This document shows positions 18,601 to 27,761 of a stretch of 32,493 nucleotides of DNA, piece after piece. A model generated the notes under the pieces. That model was not told the origin of the DNA. It saw only the letters and a list, made by a program, of their open reading frames with translations, and did not search any database. Source of the DNA: Alkalinema sp. RU_4_3 (lineage in GTDB: Bacteria > Cyanobacteriota > Cyanobacteriia > Leptolyngbyales > Leptolyngbyaceae). Position 1 is the stretch's first letter. Each line of letters starts with the position of its first letter. The stretch covers positions 1 through 32,493 of the forward strand of contig JAAUSA010000033.1 in NCBI GenBank assembly GCA_012031975.1, in the 5' to 3' direction. Position numbers and translations under genes: made by a program.

Positions 18601-19611
18601 ATGACCCCTACCACCCCCATTCCCAACAGCATCATGGCCATGCTCCGCCACCTATCGGGGGAGGAATTTAAGGTGGTGGGGGTGCTGTGCCATCGGGCCT
18701 TTAGTCTTCAGCAGCCCCAGACCAGCCTGGAGCAGATTCAGGCCCTGAGTGGCTTGGTGGCCCAGATGGTCAAGCCGACCCTGGCCCGGTTAGAGCGGCG
18801 GGGGTTGGTACGCCAGCAGGGATCGCTCTACCAGATTGTCGGGACGGCCAGGGCCGAGGTGCTGCCCCCCGGTCCAGTACGATCCAGCCCTAGGCGTCCG
18901 ACCGGAGCGGGTCAAGCCGAATCTGCTCTACCCCGAGGGCCTTGGCTGACGGAGAATGGGCGGCTGGATGAGGATTTTGTCCGCGATCGCGCCGAGGTCT
19001 GGCGCAAGGGCAACACCTTCCGGTCCCAGGCCTTTGGGGAGATGGCCATCGAAGACGTGATGGGCTCCGTCTGCAAGCATTACCTCAAGGTGGAAAACCA
19101 CGCCAACCTAGAAATCGACTGGCAGAGCTATCTGTCCAAGAACCAGCGCTACCTGGGCAATGTCCAGGAGCGGATGCGCAGTGGTGTGGCGATCGACCTT
19201 GACGAACAGGCCGAGGTCCTGCGCAAGCTGCCCCTGTTCCAGCAGTCCTTGGATCTGGTCTATGAAGCAGCGGCGGCCCCAGCGGAACTGCCTGAGGTGG
19301 CCCAGCGCCCGGCCCTACGGCCCTTGATCACGCCACAACCCAATGGCGCTCAGCCAGCAGGCAGCCTGACCGCCATTGGCCTGAGCGCCGCCAACCTAGC
19401 CGCTGTGATGCCCGCCGCCGTGCGATCGATGCCCAAGCCCAGCTTCCAACGCAACAGCCTATCAAGGCGCGATCGCCTCAAACTCTGGCTCTCCGACCCC
19501 GTGCTGCGTCAGGAGGCCCTGCGGGAGGCCAGCCGGCTGGGCTATGGGATCATCTACGGGGACTCCGGTCAGCCGATCGATCTTGAAGAAAACGCCGACA
19601 TTGCTTCCTAG
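18601..19611 (+). CDS. winged-helix DNA-binding-like protein, unknown role
   Basis: 336 residues. The N-terminal 85 look like a winged-helix domain (LRHLSGEEFKVVGVLCHRAF, then LEQIQALSGLVAQMVKPTLARLERRGLVRQQGSLYQIV), the type found in replication-initiation and MarR-like proteins. A Pro-rich linker (about 95-120) follows, then a helical block (FRSQAFGEMAIEDVMGSVCKHYLKVENHANLEIDWQSYL), another linker, and a basic C-terminal block (LSRRDRLKLWLSDPVLRQEALREASRLGYGIIY). No known catalytic motif. The stop codon lies in a 17-bp tandem duplication. The domain call rests on pattern, not on a search. Confidence 0.7.
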   Translation: MTPTTPIPNSIMAMLRHLSGEEFKVVGVLCHRAFSLQQPQTSLEQIQALSGLVAQMVKPTLARLERRGLVRQQGSLYQIVGTARAEVLPPGPVRSSPRRPTGAGQAESALPRGPWLTENGRLDEDFVRDRAEVWRKGNTFRSQAFGEMAIEDVMGSVCKHYLKVENHANLEIDWQSYLSKNQRYLGNVQERMRSGVAIDLDEQAEVLRKLPLFQQSLDLVYEAAAAPAELPEVAQRPALRPLITPQPNGAQPAGSLTAIGLSAANLAAVMPAAVRSMPKPSFQRNSLSRRDRLKLWLSDPVLRQEALREASRLGYGIIYGDSGQPIDLEENADIAS

Positions 19612-19627
19612 CCGACATTGCCTCCTA
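19594..19627 (+). repeat. 17-bp tandem duplication across a stop codon
   Basis: GCCGACATTGCTTCCTA (19594-19610) is followed directly by GCCGACATTGCCTCCTA (19611-19627), 16 of 17 identical. The first copy encodes the last residues of the winged-helix protein (ADIAS) and supplies the first two bases of its TAG stop. Confidence 0.85.
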
Positions 19628-19636
19628 AAGGTCGCA

Positions 19637-20029
19637 CTACTGTTCGTTTTTGACAAAATATTCCGGATAGGCTTGGTATAGCTGGTGAATAAATTGATGG
19701 AGCTGCTGTTTGGGCCGAGGGGATAGCATTTCCTGGGGCTTGTCCTCCGTCTGGTACAATCGCACCATTAGGGGTAGCACTTCCGTATCCATCGCTTCTC
19801 GAAACAATCGATCGGGCAGGAGCAGATCTGACGTTTCCCGCAGATCCTGCCAAGTCCAGCCACTACCACCAATGTCCTGGGGATTGGCACCGGGATCGAT
19901 CGCGGTCGCGATCGCCAAGGGCCTTGCCCAGCAGCAGGCACGCTGCGTGACATGCTGGATGATTTCAGCATACAGGTAGACCGAGTCATGGGTCAGGCAG
20001 ACAATTTGGTTGGGCAGGAAATGCGTCAT
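19637..20029 (-). CDS. hypothetical protein, 130 residues
   Basis: The frame starts MTHFLPNQIVCLTHDSVYLYAEIIQHVTQRACCWARPLAI and has a W-rich middle (GGSGWTWQDLRETSDLLLPDRLFREA) and a helical, polar C terminus (KQQLHQFIHQLYQAYPEYF). It opens with a beta-rich part containing two adjacent cysteines. No signal peptide or membrane span. I do not recognise the family; its conserved-looking WARPLAI and DLLLPDRLFR stretches and intact length argue for a real gene. Convergent with the winged-helix gene and divergent from clpS. Confidence 0.7.
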   Translation of the reverse strand: MTHFLPNQIVCLTHDSVYLYAEIIQHVTQRACCWARPLAIATAIDPGANPQDIGGSGWTWQDLRETSDLLLPDRLFREAMDTEVLPLMVRLYQTEDKPQEMLSPRPKQQLHQFIHQLYQAYPEYFVKNEQ

Positions 20030-20213
20030 AGGAAAGCAAAATCTCGATCAAATCACGTCTTTAGACCTGTTCCCTATTGTAGAAACTCAAGCCACTGCCT
20101 GCCTAGCGCCAAAACAATGGTGCTATAACTGGAAGGGAAATTTTTTGACTTGTGTGAACGAGTTTGAGTCTTTTTGTAAGAACCCTGCGATTTCCAACGA
20201 GAGAGGTTGAACT

Positions 20214-20495
20214 GTGGCTGTCGAAACCCTAGAAAAGACAACAACTGTCCGCAAACCCGCGCCCATGTATCGGGTGTTGCTGCATAACGATCCCCATAAC
20301 ACCATGGAGCATGTGATTCAAAGCATCATGGAAGTGGTGCCCAGTATCAGTGAACCCCAGGCCGTGAATATCATGATGGAGGCCCATAACAATGGGACGG
20401 GCCTGGTGGTGGTCTGTGCCCTGGAGCCTGCGGAGTTTTATTGCGAATGTCTGCAGAGTAAGGGGTTGACGAGTACGATCGAGCCGGATGACTAA
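20214..20495 (+). CDS. clpS: ClpS adaptor of the ClpAP/ClpCP protease
   Basis: Adaptor that hands N-degron substrates to the Clp ATPase. The GTG start at 20214 is supported by GAGAGG eight bases upstream. 93 residues, normal length. Family core: PMYRVLLHNDPHNTMEHVIQSIMEVV (the HNDxxNTMEHV substrate-pocket motif), then EAHNNGTGLVVVCALEPAEFYCECLQSKGLTSTIEPDD. Followed after 13 bases by the CPBP protease gene, so the two are probably co-transcribed. Confidence 0.95.
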   Translation: MAVETLEKTTTVRKPAPMYRVLLHNDPHNTMEHVIQSIMEVVPSISEPQAVNIMMEAHNNGTGLVVVCALEPAEFYCECLQSKGLTSTIEPDD

Positions 20496-20508
20496 GTCGT
20501 TAGGATAG

Positions 20509-21430
20509 GTGTTGGTTTTGAGTGGTTTTGGTGATGTCGCGATCCGGCTATGGCAAAGGCTGATGGCCTATTATTCGCCCAGGTTATCCAAACAGGGAGC
20601 GGCGTGGCGGATGATCGTTTTCATCGTGACCTTGGCTTTGCTGTGGCTACCGATTAATCTACTGTTGATGCGTTTGATTGGGGGGCCTGTGCAGGTGGGG
20701 CCGCTGCGGATTCAGGATGCGCCGACGATTTTTCCCCTCGTGGCGCTCTATGGGATTTTCATTGCACTGCTGCGCTGGTGGGGGAAGCGAGTCCATGGGG
20801 AATCCCAACCCCTGCGCTATTACGGCTGGATCTGGACCAGATTGCAGCGCAAACGACTGGTGGCGGGGCTGATTTTGGGCTACGGCTCGGTGCTGCTGAT
20901 GTATCTGATTCAGAGTTTTTTGGGCTGGGTTGTCTGGAATGAGCCGACGAAACCCCTACTGCCTTTGATTATTGAGGGCGGGGTGATGTCTATTCTGTTG
21001 GGGCTGGTGGAGGAATTGTTGTTTCGGGGCTGGATGCTGGGGGAGCTACGGCGGGATTATTCGCCCTGGGTCAGCATGTGGGTGGGCAGTGGGATCTTTG
21101 CGCTGTTGCACTGTCTGCGGCCTTGGCATGAGAGCGGCCAGGGGTTTGCGCTGCTGCTGTTGGGGGCGGGGCTCTGTCTGGCACGGGGGGCGGGGCGGGG
21201 TTGGCCTGATGGGATTGGGATCCATGGGGCCTGGTCTGGCTGACTATGTGCTCACGGTCGGGAAACTGGTGTCACCGACTGGGGCCGTGCCGGGTTGGGT
21301 AACTGGCGTCGATGGCAATCCCCTGGCAGGGGTGTTGGGGGTGGGGTTGATGGGGGCGATCGTCCTTTGGGTTGGAGTAGATGCGGCGGCGGCGACTAAC
21401 GACCCACCGCACAGCTCGCCGGAGCATTGA
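20509..21430 (+). CDS. CPBP family intramembrane protease (frameshifted)
   Basis: Membrane glutamic protease of the Rce1/CAAX-like (CPBP) family. Hydrophobic helices alternate through the protein; motif 1 is EELLFRGW (catalytic Glu pair and Arg), motif 2 FALLHCLRPWHE, motif 3 the late His in GIHG. The first frame ends at about 21243 (HGAWSG), while the conserved ending (LADYVLTVGKLVSPTGAVPGWVTGVDGNPLAGVLG) is in another frame. Two missing G's, at about 21226-21229 and 21236-21240, would give HGGLVWADYVLTVG. Corrected length about 307. Start GTG 20509; ATG 20563 is an alternative. The 3' end overlaps the convergent exoprotein gene by ~35 bases. Confidence 0.85.
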
Positions 21431-23844
21431 GGGCGGATTCGCCGAGCAGGGCGATCCGGCCATCCCCGAGCGGCTGCCAGGCTTGGGCTTCGAGGCTAAT
21501 TTGCGCGGTGGTTTGAGACCTTGGGGCGAGGCGGAGATCGGCCCAGGGTTGGACGGGGTTGAGGGCGCCTTGGGGGTTTTCGGGCAGGCCGCCGCGACCC
21601 GTGGCGACGAATTGGCTGCTGTCGCGATTGGCCCCGCAGCGATCGTCGATCTGATTGGCGGAATCGACGAAGTCCCCGGAGAGGGAGGACTTTTCCTCGG
21701 CTTCCCTAAAGTCAGGGTTGCTGATCGCCACGCTGCCGCTCACTCCGATTTCAGAGTTGGCCGTGATGTCACTCTCGGGGGTCCGTTGCAGTCGGTATTG
21801 CAGGCCGATCAGCGCCTGGGTGTTGATCGTAATGTTGCCGCCGTTGCCCGGCGAGCTTCGGCGGTGATGTCGCTGTTGTTGAGGCCGACGATATTGGGGG
21901 CATTGATTTCGATGTTGCCGCCGTTGCCGTTGCCTCGGGCGTTGGTGGAGATGCTGCCGCCGTCCCTGATGAGGAGACTACTGCGGGCATTAACCATCAA
22001 TTCCCCGCCGTTGCCGCCTTGGGTGGTGGCGGCGATCGAACCCTTGTTTTTGAGCGCGATGCGATCGGCGTTGATGGTTAGGGTGCCGGAGTCTCCCGAA
22101 CCCAGGTTACGCACGGTCACCAAGGCGTTGTCGGTGACTTCTAGCTGGGCCGTATTAATCACGAGGTTGCCGCCATTGCCTGAGGGTGTGGCCGCAACGT
22201 TATACAGCGTTTGCAAGGCTGGGGGAAGGACGTTGCCTGCGGCGCTGATTTGACTTTGGAGTTTTGACGGGGAGGTGCCTTGGACGGTGACGGAATCGCG
22301 GGCATTGACGGTAATGCTGCCCGCGTTGCCCGCGCTCACCGTGGAGGCTCCCAAACGTCCGCCATTTTGAATCAACAGGCGGGGCGTCGTCACCACCACA
22401 TCGCCTGCGTTGCCCGATCCGGTACGGGAGCCGACGGAAATATCAAAGATGGTACTAAATTGCCCAAACTTTAATTCCTGGCCCGACAGGACGATCGAAT
22501 CCGTCGCCGTCACCGTCACGTTGCCCGCATCGCCCAGGTCCAGGGTGGCACTGCCGATCGAGCCGCTATCGAGGGCCTGGAGTTGGCCGGAGGAGACCGT
22601 CACATCCCCGGCTCGACCGTTGGTGTAGGTGTAGGTAAAGATGCCGGAGAAATTAGAAGTATCAATGGGCGAAAATCCCTTTACCCAGAGGGTATCCGGG
22701 GCAATCACCTGAATATCGCTGCCTCTGGCCGCACTAAAACTCTTGGTATTCACCGTTGAACCATCCAGCAGCTCCACTGTCGGTGCTTGCAACTGCACCA
22801 AACCCCCTGGGCCATCACTGAGCTGCTGGCCATGAACCCCGGTTTGGAGCTGGCCATCGGCGGTGGTGCCCGTGAAGCGCAGGCCTTGGCTAGCCGTCAG
22901 GTTGATGGTGCCCGAGGCGAGGCGGCCTGTGTTTTGCATCAGGGCAATGGAACCCTCGCTAAAGTTCACCTGGGAACCCCGGACCTGGAGACGACTGCCG
23001 CCGGACCACTGTTGTCTAGGATCGATCGCCCCTGCAAGGTCACCGCCCCAAACTGACTGACTTGGCCGTAGTCCAACTTGCCATCGGGGGCGATCGCCAC
23101 CGTACCCGCCTGAACGCCTCCCAGGTCCAAGCTTCCCTGGGGCACCCGCAGCACTGCTCCATCGAGCAGAATCTCACTGCCGACGAACTGTAAATTCTGG
23201 CCGGGGTTGACCGTCAACGCTTGGGTTGTGGGGCCGTTGACTAGGGCCGTGCGGCGATCGGGACGGCTCTGCCCTGTGACGTTATGGCCATTCCCTTGCA
23301 GTTGAATCCCACCGGACTTCCCAGCGAACTGCAATCCGATCGGCACACTGACGGTGAGGAGTTGGGGTTGGAGGGCAGCGCTAAACACCGTCCCGTCACT
23401 AAATTTGAGGCTACTGGCGGTGGTGCCGAGGAAGGAGCCGCCGAGATTCAGGGAGGCATTGGGGCCAAACACAATTCCGGCGGGGTTGAGCAAAAATAGG
23501 TTGGCGGTGCCTGAGGTCGCCAAACGCCCGTCGATTGAAGAGACCTGTCCCCCCGTCACCCGGCTAAAAATATTGGTAATCCCTGGTCCATGGACAAAGG
23601 TGACCGAGCCCGCCGTCGGCACTGAAAAAGCTTGGAAACTATGGAACAAATTTGACCCAGCGCTGCTGCCCTGGAGCACTTGAAAATTCTGACCCCCAAG
23701 GTCAAGCACTTGGGTGGAGAGCGTTGTATCGGCCAGCGGAACCGACTGCGCGGTAGCGGGACCAATGCCCAGGTGCACCCATACAAAACCCAGGAGCGCG
23801 ACAGGCAAGCGATTCACCCATCGGAACGATCGCATTGGTTGCAT
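21396..23844 (-). CDS. filamentous haemagglutinin-type exoprotein (two frameshifts)
   Basis: Secreted beta-helix protein of two-partner (TpsA) type. Three frames join: 23844-22966 has a signal peptide (cleavage likely after GPATAQ) and the TPS domain with NLFLLNPAGIVFGPNASLNLGGSFLGTT; 22969-21809 has repeated GNAGxVxV / GGNGGxLxI strands and DGSTV turns; 21743-21396 has the common cyanobacterial tail (FVATGRGGLPENPQGALNPVQPWADLR). One base is missing at 23001-23003 and one at 21847-21849. Corrected length about 816. No TpsB transporter is in the window. Adhesion or a cell-surface role is inferred from the family. Confidence 0.88.
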
Positions 23845-23977
23845 GGTATAGAACTATTTAAAGAGGCTATCTCTAGGATGCCCATCTAATGCAAGGGACG
23901 ATCAATCGATCAGGCAGAATTTTAAGTCCGCCCCCTAGGTAGAGTTGCGATCAGCGTAATTCCCTTAGGAATATATT

Positions 23978-23995
23978 TTCCGTAGCGCTACGGAA
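23978..23995. promoter_or_regulatory. 18-bp perfect palindrome between exoprotein and isoprenoid genes
   Basis: TTCCGTAGCGCTACGGAA reads the same on both strands and directly follows TATATT (23972-23977). It sits in the ~200-base divergent gap, 50 bases before the first gene of the five-gene block. A shorter palindrome ATCCTAGGAT lies at 24014-24023. It could be an operator for the block or a dispersed palindromic repeat. Confidence 0.45.
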
Positions 23996-24044
23996 CCTGG
24001 AGATTAACGCTAGATCCTAGGATGATTACACAGGTGTGCACAGC

Positions 24045-25127
24045 ATGGGCTTGCTCTCAATGATCAAGCCAGACTCGTTTTGTTGGACTCTACAATTACC
24101 TGCTATTTTGTGTGGCTCTGCTATGTGTTACGCCCCTGTTTCCCAACCGTTGACGGATTCGGCGATCGCCCCTCTGAAGCTTCAGGCTTATCAGCAAATT
24201 AACTTTGGCAAAATTGCTCTCACGCCGCAGCAACAGGAGTCCCTCGCCGGACTCAATCGTCAGTTGATTCCCTTCTGTCAATCCCTGCCCCCAGCATTGC
24301 AAACTGGGGCCATTTTCGCCATTCAGCAATATTTCACAGGCTTTCAACTGGGGAATTTGCAGCAGTTTTTTAATAAGTTCTATGCCCCCAGTTGGACCTT
24401 GCTGGGCTGGATGGGCAGCGAGGCAATCTCCGCAGCGGAATTGGAACAGGCTATTCATCTTCAAGGGATGGCCTATTTCCTGCATATGCTGGATGACCAC
24501 TTGGCGGATGGTCAAATTCCCATCAGCCATTTGATGCTGCAACTGCGGACCCAGGCCTGGATGCGGTTTATTCAAGGGGCGGAGCAGTTGGTTCTGTCGG
24601 AGAGTTGTCAGGAATCGCTGATTTACGGTTGGATCAATCGCTATTTCAGTGGGATGCAAGGGGCTGAGCCTGTGGATAGCCTGGCTGCCTATTGCGATCG
24701 ATTTCGCCAGCAGCTCAGCACCACGCTGGTGTTGCCGATGATTCTGGCCGATCGCACCGGGTACAATGCTGATGATGTCCAGGAGGCCTACGAAGCCTTT
24801 TGCATTGCCTGGCGTCTCTTGGATGATCTGCGCGATTGCCAAGAGGATGCGCTGGCTGGAGAACTGTCAGGGATTTATTATTTGCTGCCCTTGGAGCAGC
24901 GTCAAGCTTGGCTTGACTGTCAGGGATTGGAGCCAGCGGCGGCACAGTGGCAGCAACTATCCGAGTGTTTAGAATTTTCAGGGGTTTTACCCGCCGCCAT
25001 ACGGGAGATCTTGGCTTGGTTGGCGATCGCCCAGGCGGCGGCGGAGCGGGCGAATCTACCGGGCTATGCTGGGGAGTTGCGACAGTTGGCGGGGCCTTTG
25101 GTTGAGTTATTAGAGATGGAGTCGTAG
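24045..25127 (+). CDS. class I isoprenoid-synthase-like protein
   Basis: About 360 residues, mostly helical. Two acidic motifs match the class I isoprenoid-synthase pattern, numbered from ATG 24045: DDHLAD in AYFLHMLDDHLADGQ (about 150-155) and DDLRD in IAWRLLDDLRDCQED (about 260-264), 110 residues apart as in polyprenyl synthetases, with the second followed by a D and a GELSG turn. They would bind Mg2+-diphosphate. No NSE motif and no squalene/phytoene synthase signature. GTG 24036 is in frame; ATG 24060 is also possible. The first ~40 residues are hydrophobic and may not be part of the domain. First gene of the five-gene + block; substrate unknown. Confidence 0.6.
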   Translation: MGLLSMIKPDSFCWTLQLPAILCGSAMCYAPVSQPLTDSAIAPLKLQAYQQINFGKIALTPQQQESLAGLNRQLIPFCQSLPPALQTGAIFAIQQYFTGFQLGNLQQFFNKFYAPSWTLLGWMGSEAISAAELEQAIHLQGMAYFLHMLDDHLADGQIPISHLMLQLRTQAWMRFIQGAEQLVLSESCQESLIYGWINRYFSGMQGAEPVDSLAAYCDRFRQQLSTTLVLPMILADRTGYNADDVQEAYEAFCIAWRLLDDLRDCQEDALAGELSGIYYLLPLEQRQAWLDCQGLEPAAAQWQQLSECLEFSGVLPAAIREILAWLAIAQAAAERANLPGYAGELRQLAGPLVELLEMES

Positions 25128-25147
25128 TCATTTTTGGAGAAGCGATC

Positions 25148-25354
25148 ATGAAGACTTACATGGATTTTATTACGGATATCACGACGAATAGCGGACTATT
25201 GCAGGAGTTGGAGCTGGTGTTGCCTTTTCCCAATACTGATGCATTGACGGTTTGGTTTTCCTATAAGGGATATGCCTTGGGGGATGAGGATGCGGCGATG
25301 TTGTATCAGCATCAAAACGCTTTGATGGATTCGGAGGAGCCGATTCATTATTAG
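25148..25354 (+). CDS. small Nif11-like protein, 68 residues
   Basis: Starts at ATG 25148 behind TGGAGA, 20 bases after the isoprenoid gene. The spacing of MDFITDITTNSGLLQELELV, then a central helix, then FSYKGYALGDEDAAMLY resembles the Nif11/Nif11-like leader fold (FLxxVxxDxxLQxxL ... GYxLSxED). Nif11-type leaders normally end in a double-glycine cleavage site; this one ends SEEPIHY, so it is not a standard peptide precursor. It could be a stand-alone Nif11-like protein or a partner of the adjacent enzymes. Assignment by eye only. Confidence 0.5.
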   Translation: MKTYMDFITDITTNSGLLQELELVLPFPNTDALTVWFSYKGYALGDEDAAMLYQHQNALMDSEEPIHY

Positions 25355-25409
25355 ATTGATCATTCAGCGGTGGCATCGATCGGATCGTTTCATAAATTGC
25401 TTGTACCCC

Positions 25410-26228
25410 ATGTGTTCCACAATTGCACTGCCTCAGCCCGCTCCAAGAATGGTATTTACCCTACGCGGCCCGAATCCACGCCCAATTTTTCTGTCGGAAT
25501 CTGACTGGACGGGCCGGATGTTTTCGCTCTGTATGACGCCCCATTGGCGGGGGATTCCCTGGGGAGACGAGCGACTTGATGTGGAGGGCAGTAGCTATTT
25601 GCTGTTTCCTGAGGCGGCGGCGGGGCAGGCCTATTCGGCCCATTTTGACCCGAATAGTCCCTATTTTTATGCCTTCTTTGGCACCTATATTATTGCGCCC
25701 CAGGATGGAAAACGCCTGCCGCCGGAGATTTTTGCGGAATTAGGCAACCGAGATAATCTTGCCTGGCTACGCACCATGGGCGATCTTCACCCCTTCTCAG
25801 CGGTGACGACACCGACCCTTTTGCTGCCGGAGCCGGGGGAAATCGATCGCTGGTCCTTCGTTGCCACCTACGCTGTCCATAACGGGTTGGGTCTGAATAA
25901 TCCGCGAGCGGGATTACCGGAATTGCTGCTGCCCCCGGAGTCGGGGGTTTGGTCCAATGTGATTGACAGCTACCAAAATATGGTGATGCATTGTCAGGGC
26001 AAAATTTGGTATGAAGGGGACTATTTGATTATGAGCTTTTTCACGGGGGCTGAATATTTCCGCCGATCGGGAAAGCGCATTAATACCTTCCACCAATTTC
26101 CAGCTTTTTATCAACAGCAGGGTCGCATGCTGGATGCCGTCAAGATTATTAACGATGGTTCTGGCTTCTCTACCCCCGATCGCACCTCCTTTGCCGAGAA
26201 ACGCACCCATTATGAAACGCGCAATTAG
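25410..26228 (+). CDS. unknown protein of the five-gene block, 272 residues
   Basis: The frame is open from 25356 (TTG, one base after the Nif11-like stop), but ATG 25410 (MCSTIALPQPAPRMVF) is more plausible. It is rich in aromatic residues and beta-type segments (WTGRMFSLCMTPHWRGIPW, YFYAFFGTYIIAP, IDRWSFVATYAVHNGLGLN, KIWYEGDYLIMSFFTGAEYFRR). No signal peptide, no membrane helix and no catalytic motif I recognise. Its 3' end overlaps the GMC oxidoreductase start by 17 bases, which ties it to that operon. Lipid-binding or substrate-binding is a guess not supported by motif. Confidence 0.7.
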   Translation: MCSTIALPQPAPRMVFTLRGPNPRPIFLSESDWTGRMFSLCMTPHWRGIPWGDERLDVEGSSYLLFPEAAAGQAYSAHFDPNSPYFYAFFGTYIIAPQDGKRLPPEIFAELGNRDNLAWLRTMGDLHPFSAVTTPTLLLPEPGEIDRWSFVATYAVHNGLGLNNPRAGLPELLLPPESGVWSNVIDSYQNMVMHCQGKIWYEGDYLIMSFFTGAEYFRRSGKRINTFHQFPAFYQQQGRMLDAVKIINDGSGFSTPDRTSFAEKRTHYETRN

Positions 26229-27746
26229 AGACTCTATCCCTTCCAGTTTTGACTACATTATCGTAGGGGCAGGCGCCACGGGCTGTGTCCTAGCCAATCG
26301 CCTGAGCCAAAACCCCAATTGCCGGGTTTTATTAATTGAAGCGGGATCGCGCGATCGAGCCTCCGAAATCCATCAACCGGGCGGTTTGTTTAGCCTCTGG
26401 GGTAGCGAACTAGACTGGCAGCATAGCACCGAGCCCCAGGCGGGATTGGGGGGGCGATCGATTCTGCTCTCCCAGGGTAAGGTCCTGGGCGGTTCGAGCA
26501 GTATTAATGCGATGATTTACACCCGTGGCCATCGGCGGGATTTTGACCATTGGAAACGCCTGGGCAACGAGGGTTGGGGCTATGACGAAGTACTGCCCTA
26601 TTTCCTCAGGTCTGAAAACTTCCTCGGACAACCCTCGCAATACCATGGCATCGGTGGCGAATTAACGGTGCAAACCTGCCCCACCCCACGGAAATTGCCC
26701 AGGCCTTTGCCCAATCCGGCAGCGCCCTTGGCTATGGCACCGATTGGGATTTCAATGGTGCCCAACAAGAGCGCGGCACAGGTTTGTATCAGGTTACAGT
26801 AAACGCCGAGGGGAAACGCTGTAGTGCAGCGGTGGCGTTTTTAAATCCGATTTTATACCGATCGAATCTCACCATCCTCACCAACATAGAAGTGACGCAA
26901 ATCGTCATCCAAAACCATCGCGCCATCGGTGTTTTGCTTCAATCCGGTGAGACAATCCAGGTCGATCGCGAGGTGATTATATCTGCGGGGGCGATCGCTT
27001 CGCCAAAACTCCTAATGCAATCCGGCATCGGCAACGCCCAGGATCTCAAACACCATGGCATTGCGGCACAATGCGATCTCCCCGGCGTCGGCCAAAACCT
27101 CCAGGATCACCTGATGCTGATGCTACCCTACCAGGCAAGGCAATCGATGCCTATCCCGGAATACCTCGGGGAGGCCGGACTATTCGTCAACACGGGCAGC
27201 GATTTAGTCGTAGATGCCTCCGATTTACAGGTCCATTTCACCGGAAATATGCAGCCATTATTGGGCGGTCAGGCGCTTGGCCCTGTCTTCTTCGCCTGTC
27301 CCACCTTGCTAAAACCGGAATCCTTGGGGGAAATCAAACTGCGATCGGCCCAATTTGATAGTCCTTTAGCGATTAATCCAAACTACTTAAACTGCGATCG
27401 CGATGTCGATGTTTTGCTCCAAGGGATTCACTTAGTCCGAGACCTCGTCCACAGCGACGTCATGGCTCCGTTTTTAGAATCAGAACTAGCCCCAGGCTTA
27501 GCTGCCGATTCCCAAACCTTGCGATCGTTTATCCGATCACAGGCCTCCACCATTTGGCATCCCTCCGGCACCTGCAAAATGGGCCGAGATGAAACTACCG
27601 TAGTCGATTCCCAGCTCCGCGTCCATGGCATTGACCAATTGCGGATCGCCGATGCTTCGATTATGCCGCGCATCATCAGTGCCAACCTCCAGGCCACCTG
27701 CATGATGATTGGTGAAAAGGCCGCCGACTTAATTCTCCACCCCTAA
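26212..27746 (+). CDS. GMC family flavin oxidoreductase (one-base frameshift)
   Basis: FAD enzymes of the glucose-methanol-choline type oxidise alcohols or aldehydes. The N-terminal frame has the FAD-binding DYIIVGAGATGCVLANRLS, LLIEAGSRDR and the GMC signature GKVLGGSSSINAMIYTRGH. One C is missing at 26684-26687; the corrected frame continues PTEIAQAFAQSGSALGYGTD to a C-terminal part with IISAGAIASPKLLMQSGIG (second GMC signature), GVGQNLQDHLM and the active-site His in STIWHPSGTCKMG, ending ATCMMIGEKAADLILHP. Corrected length about 511 residues, normal. Overlaps the preceding gene and is 15 bases before the next. Substrate unknown. Confidence 0.92.
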
Positions 27747-27761
27747 ACCCACCCCAACGCC

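Noticed and set aside
21381-22253. 290-codon plus-strand frame
   Set aside because: Antisense of the exoprotein's repeated beta-helix strands; the composition follows the repeats.
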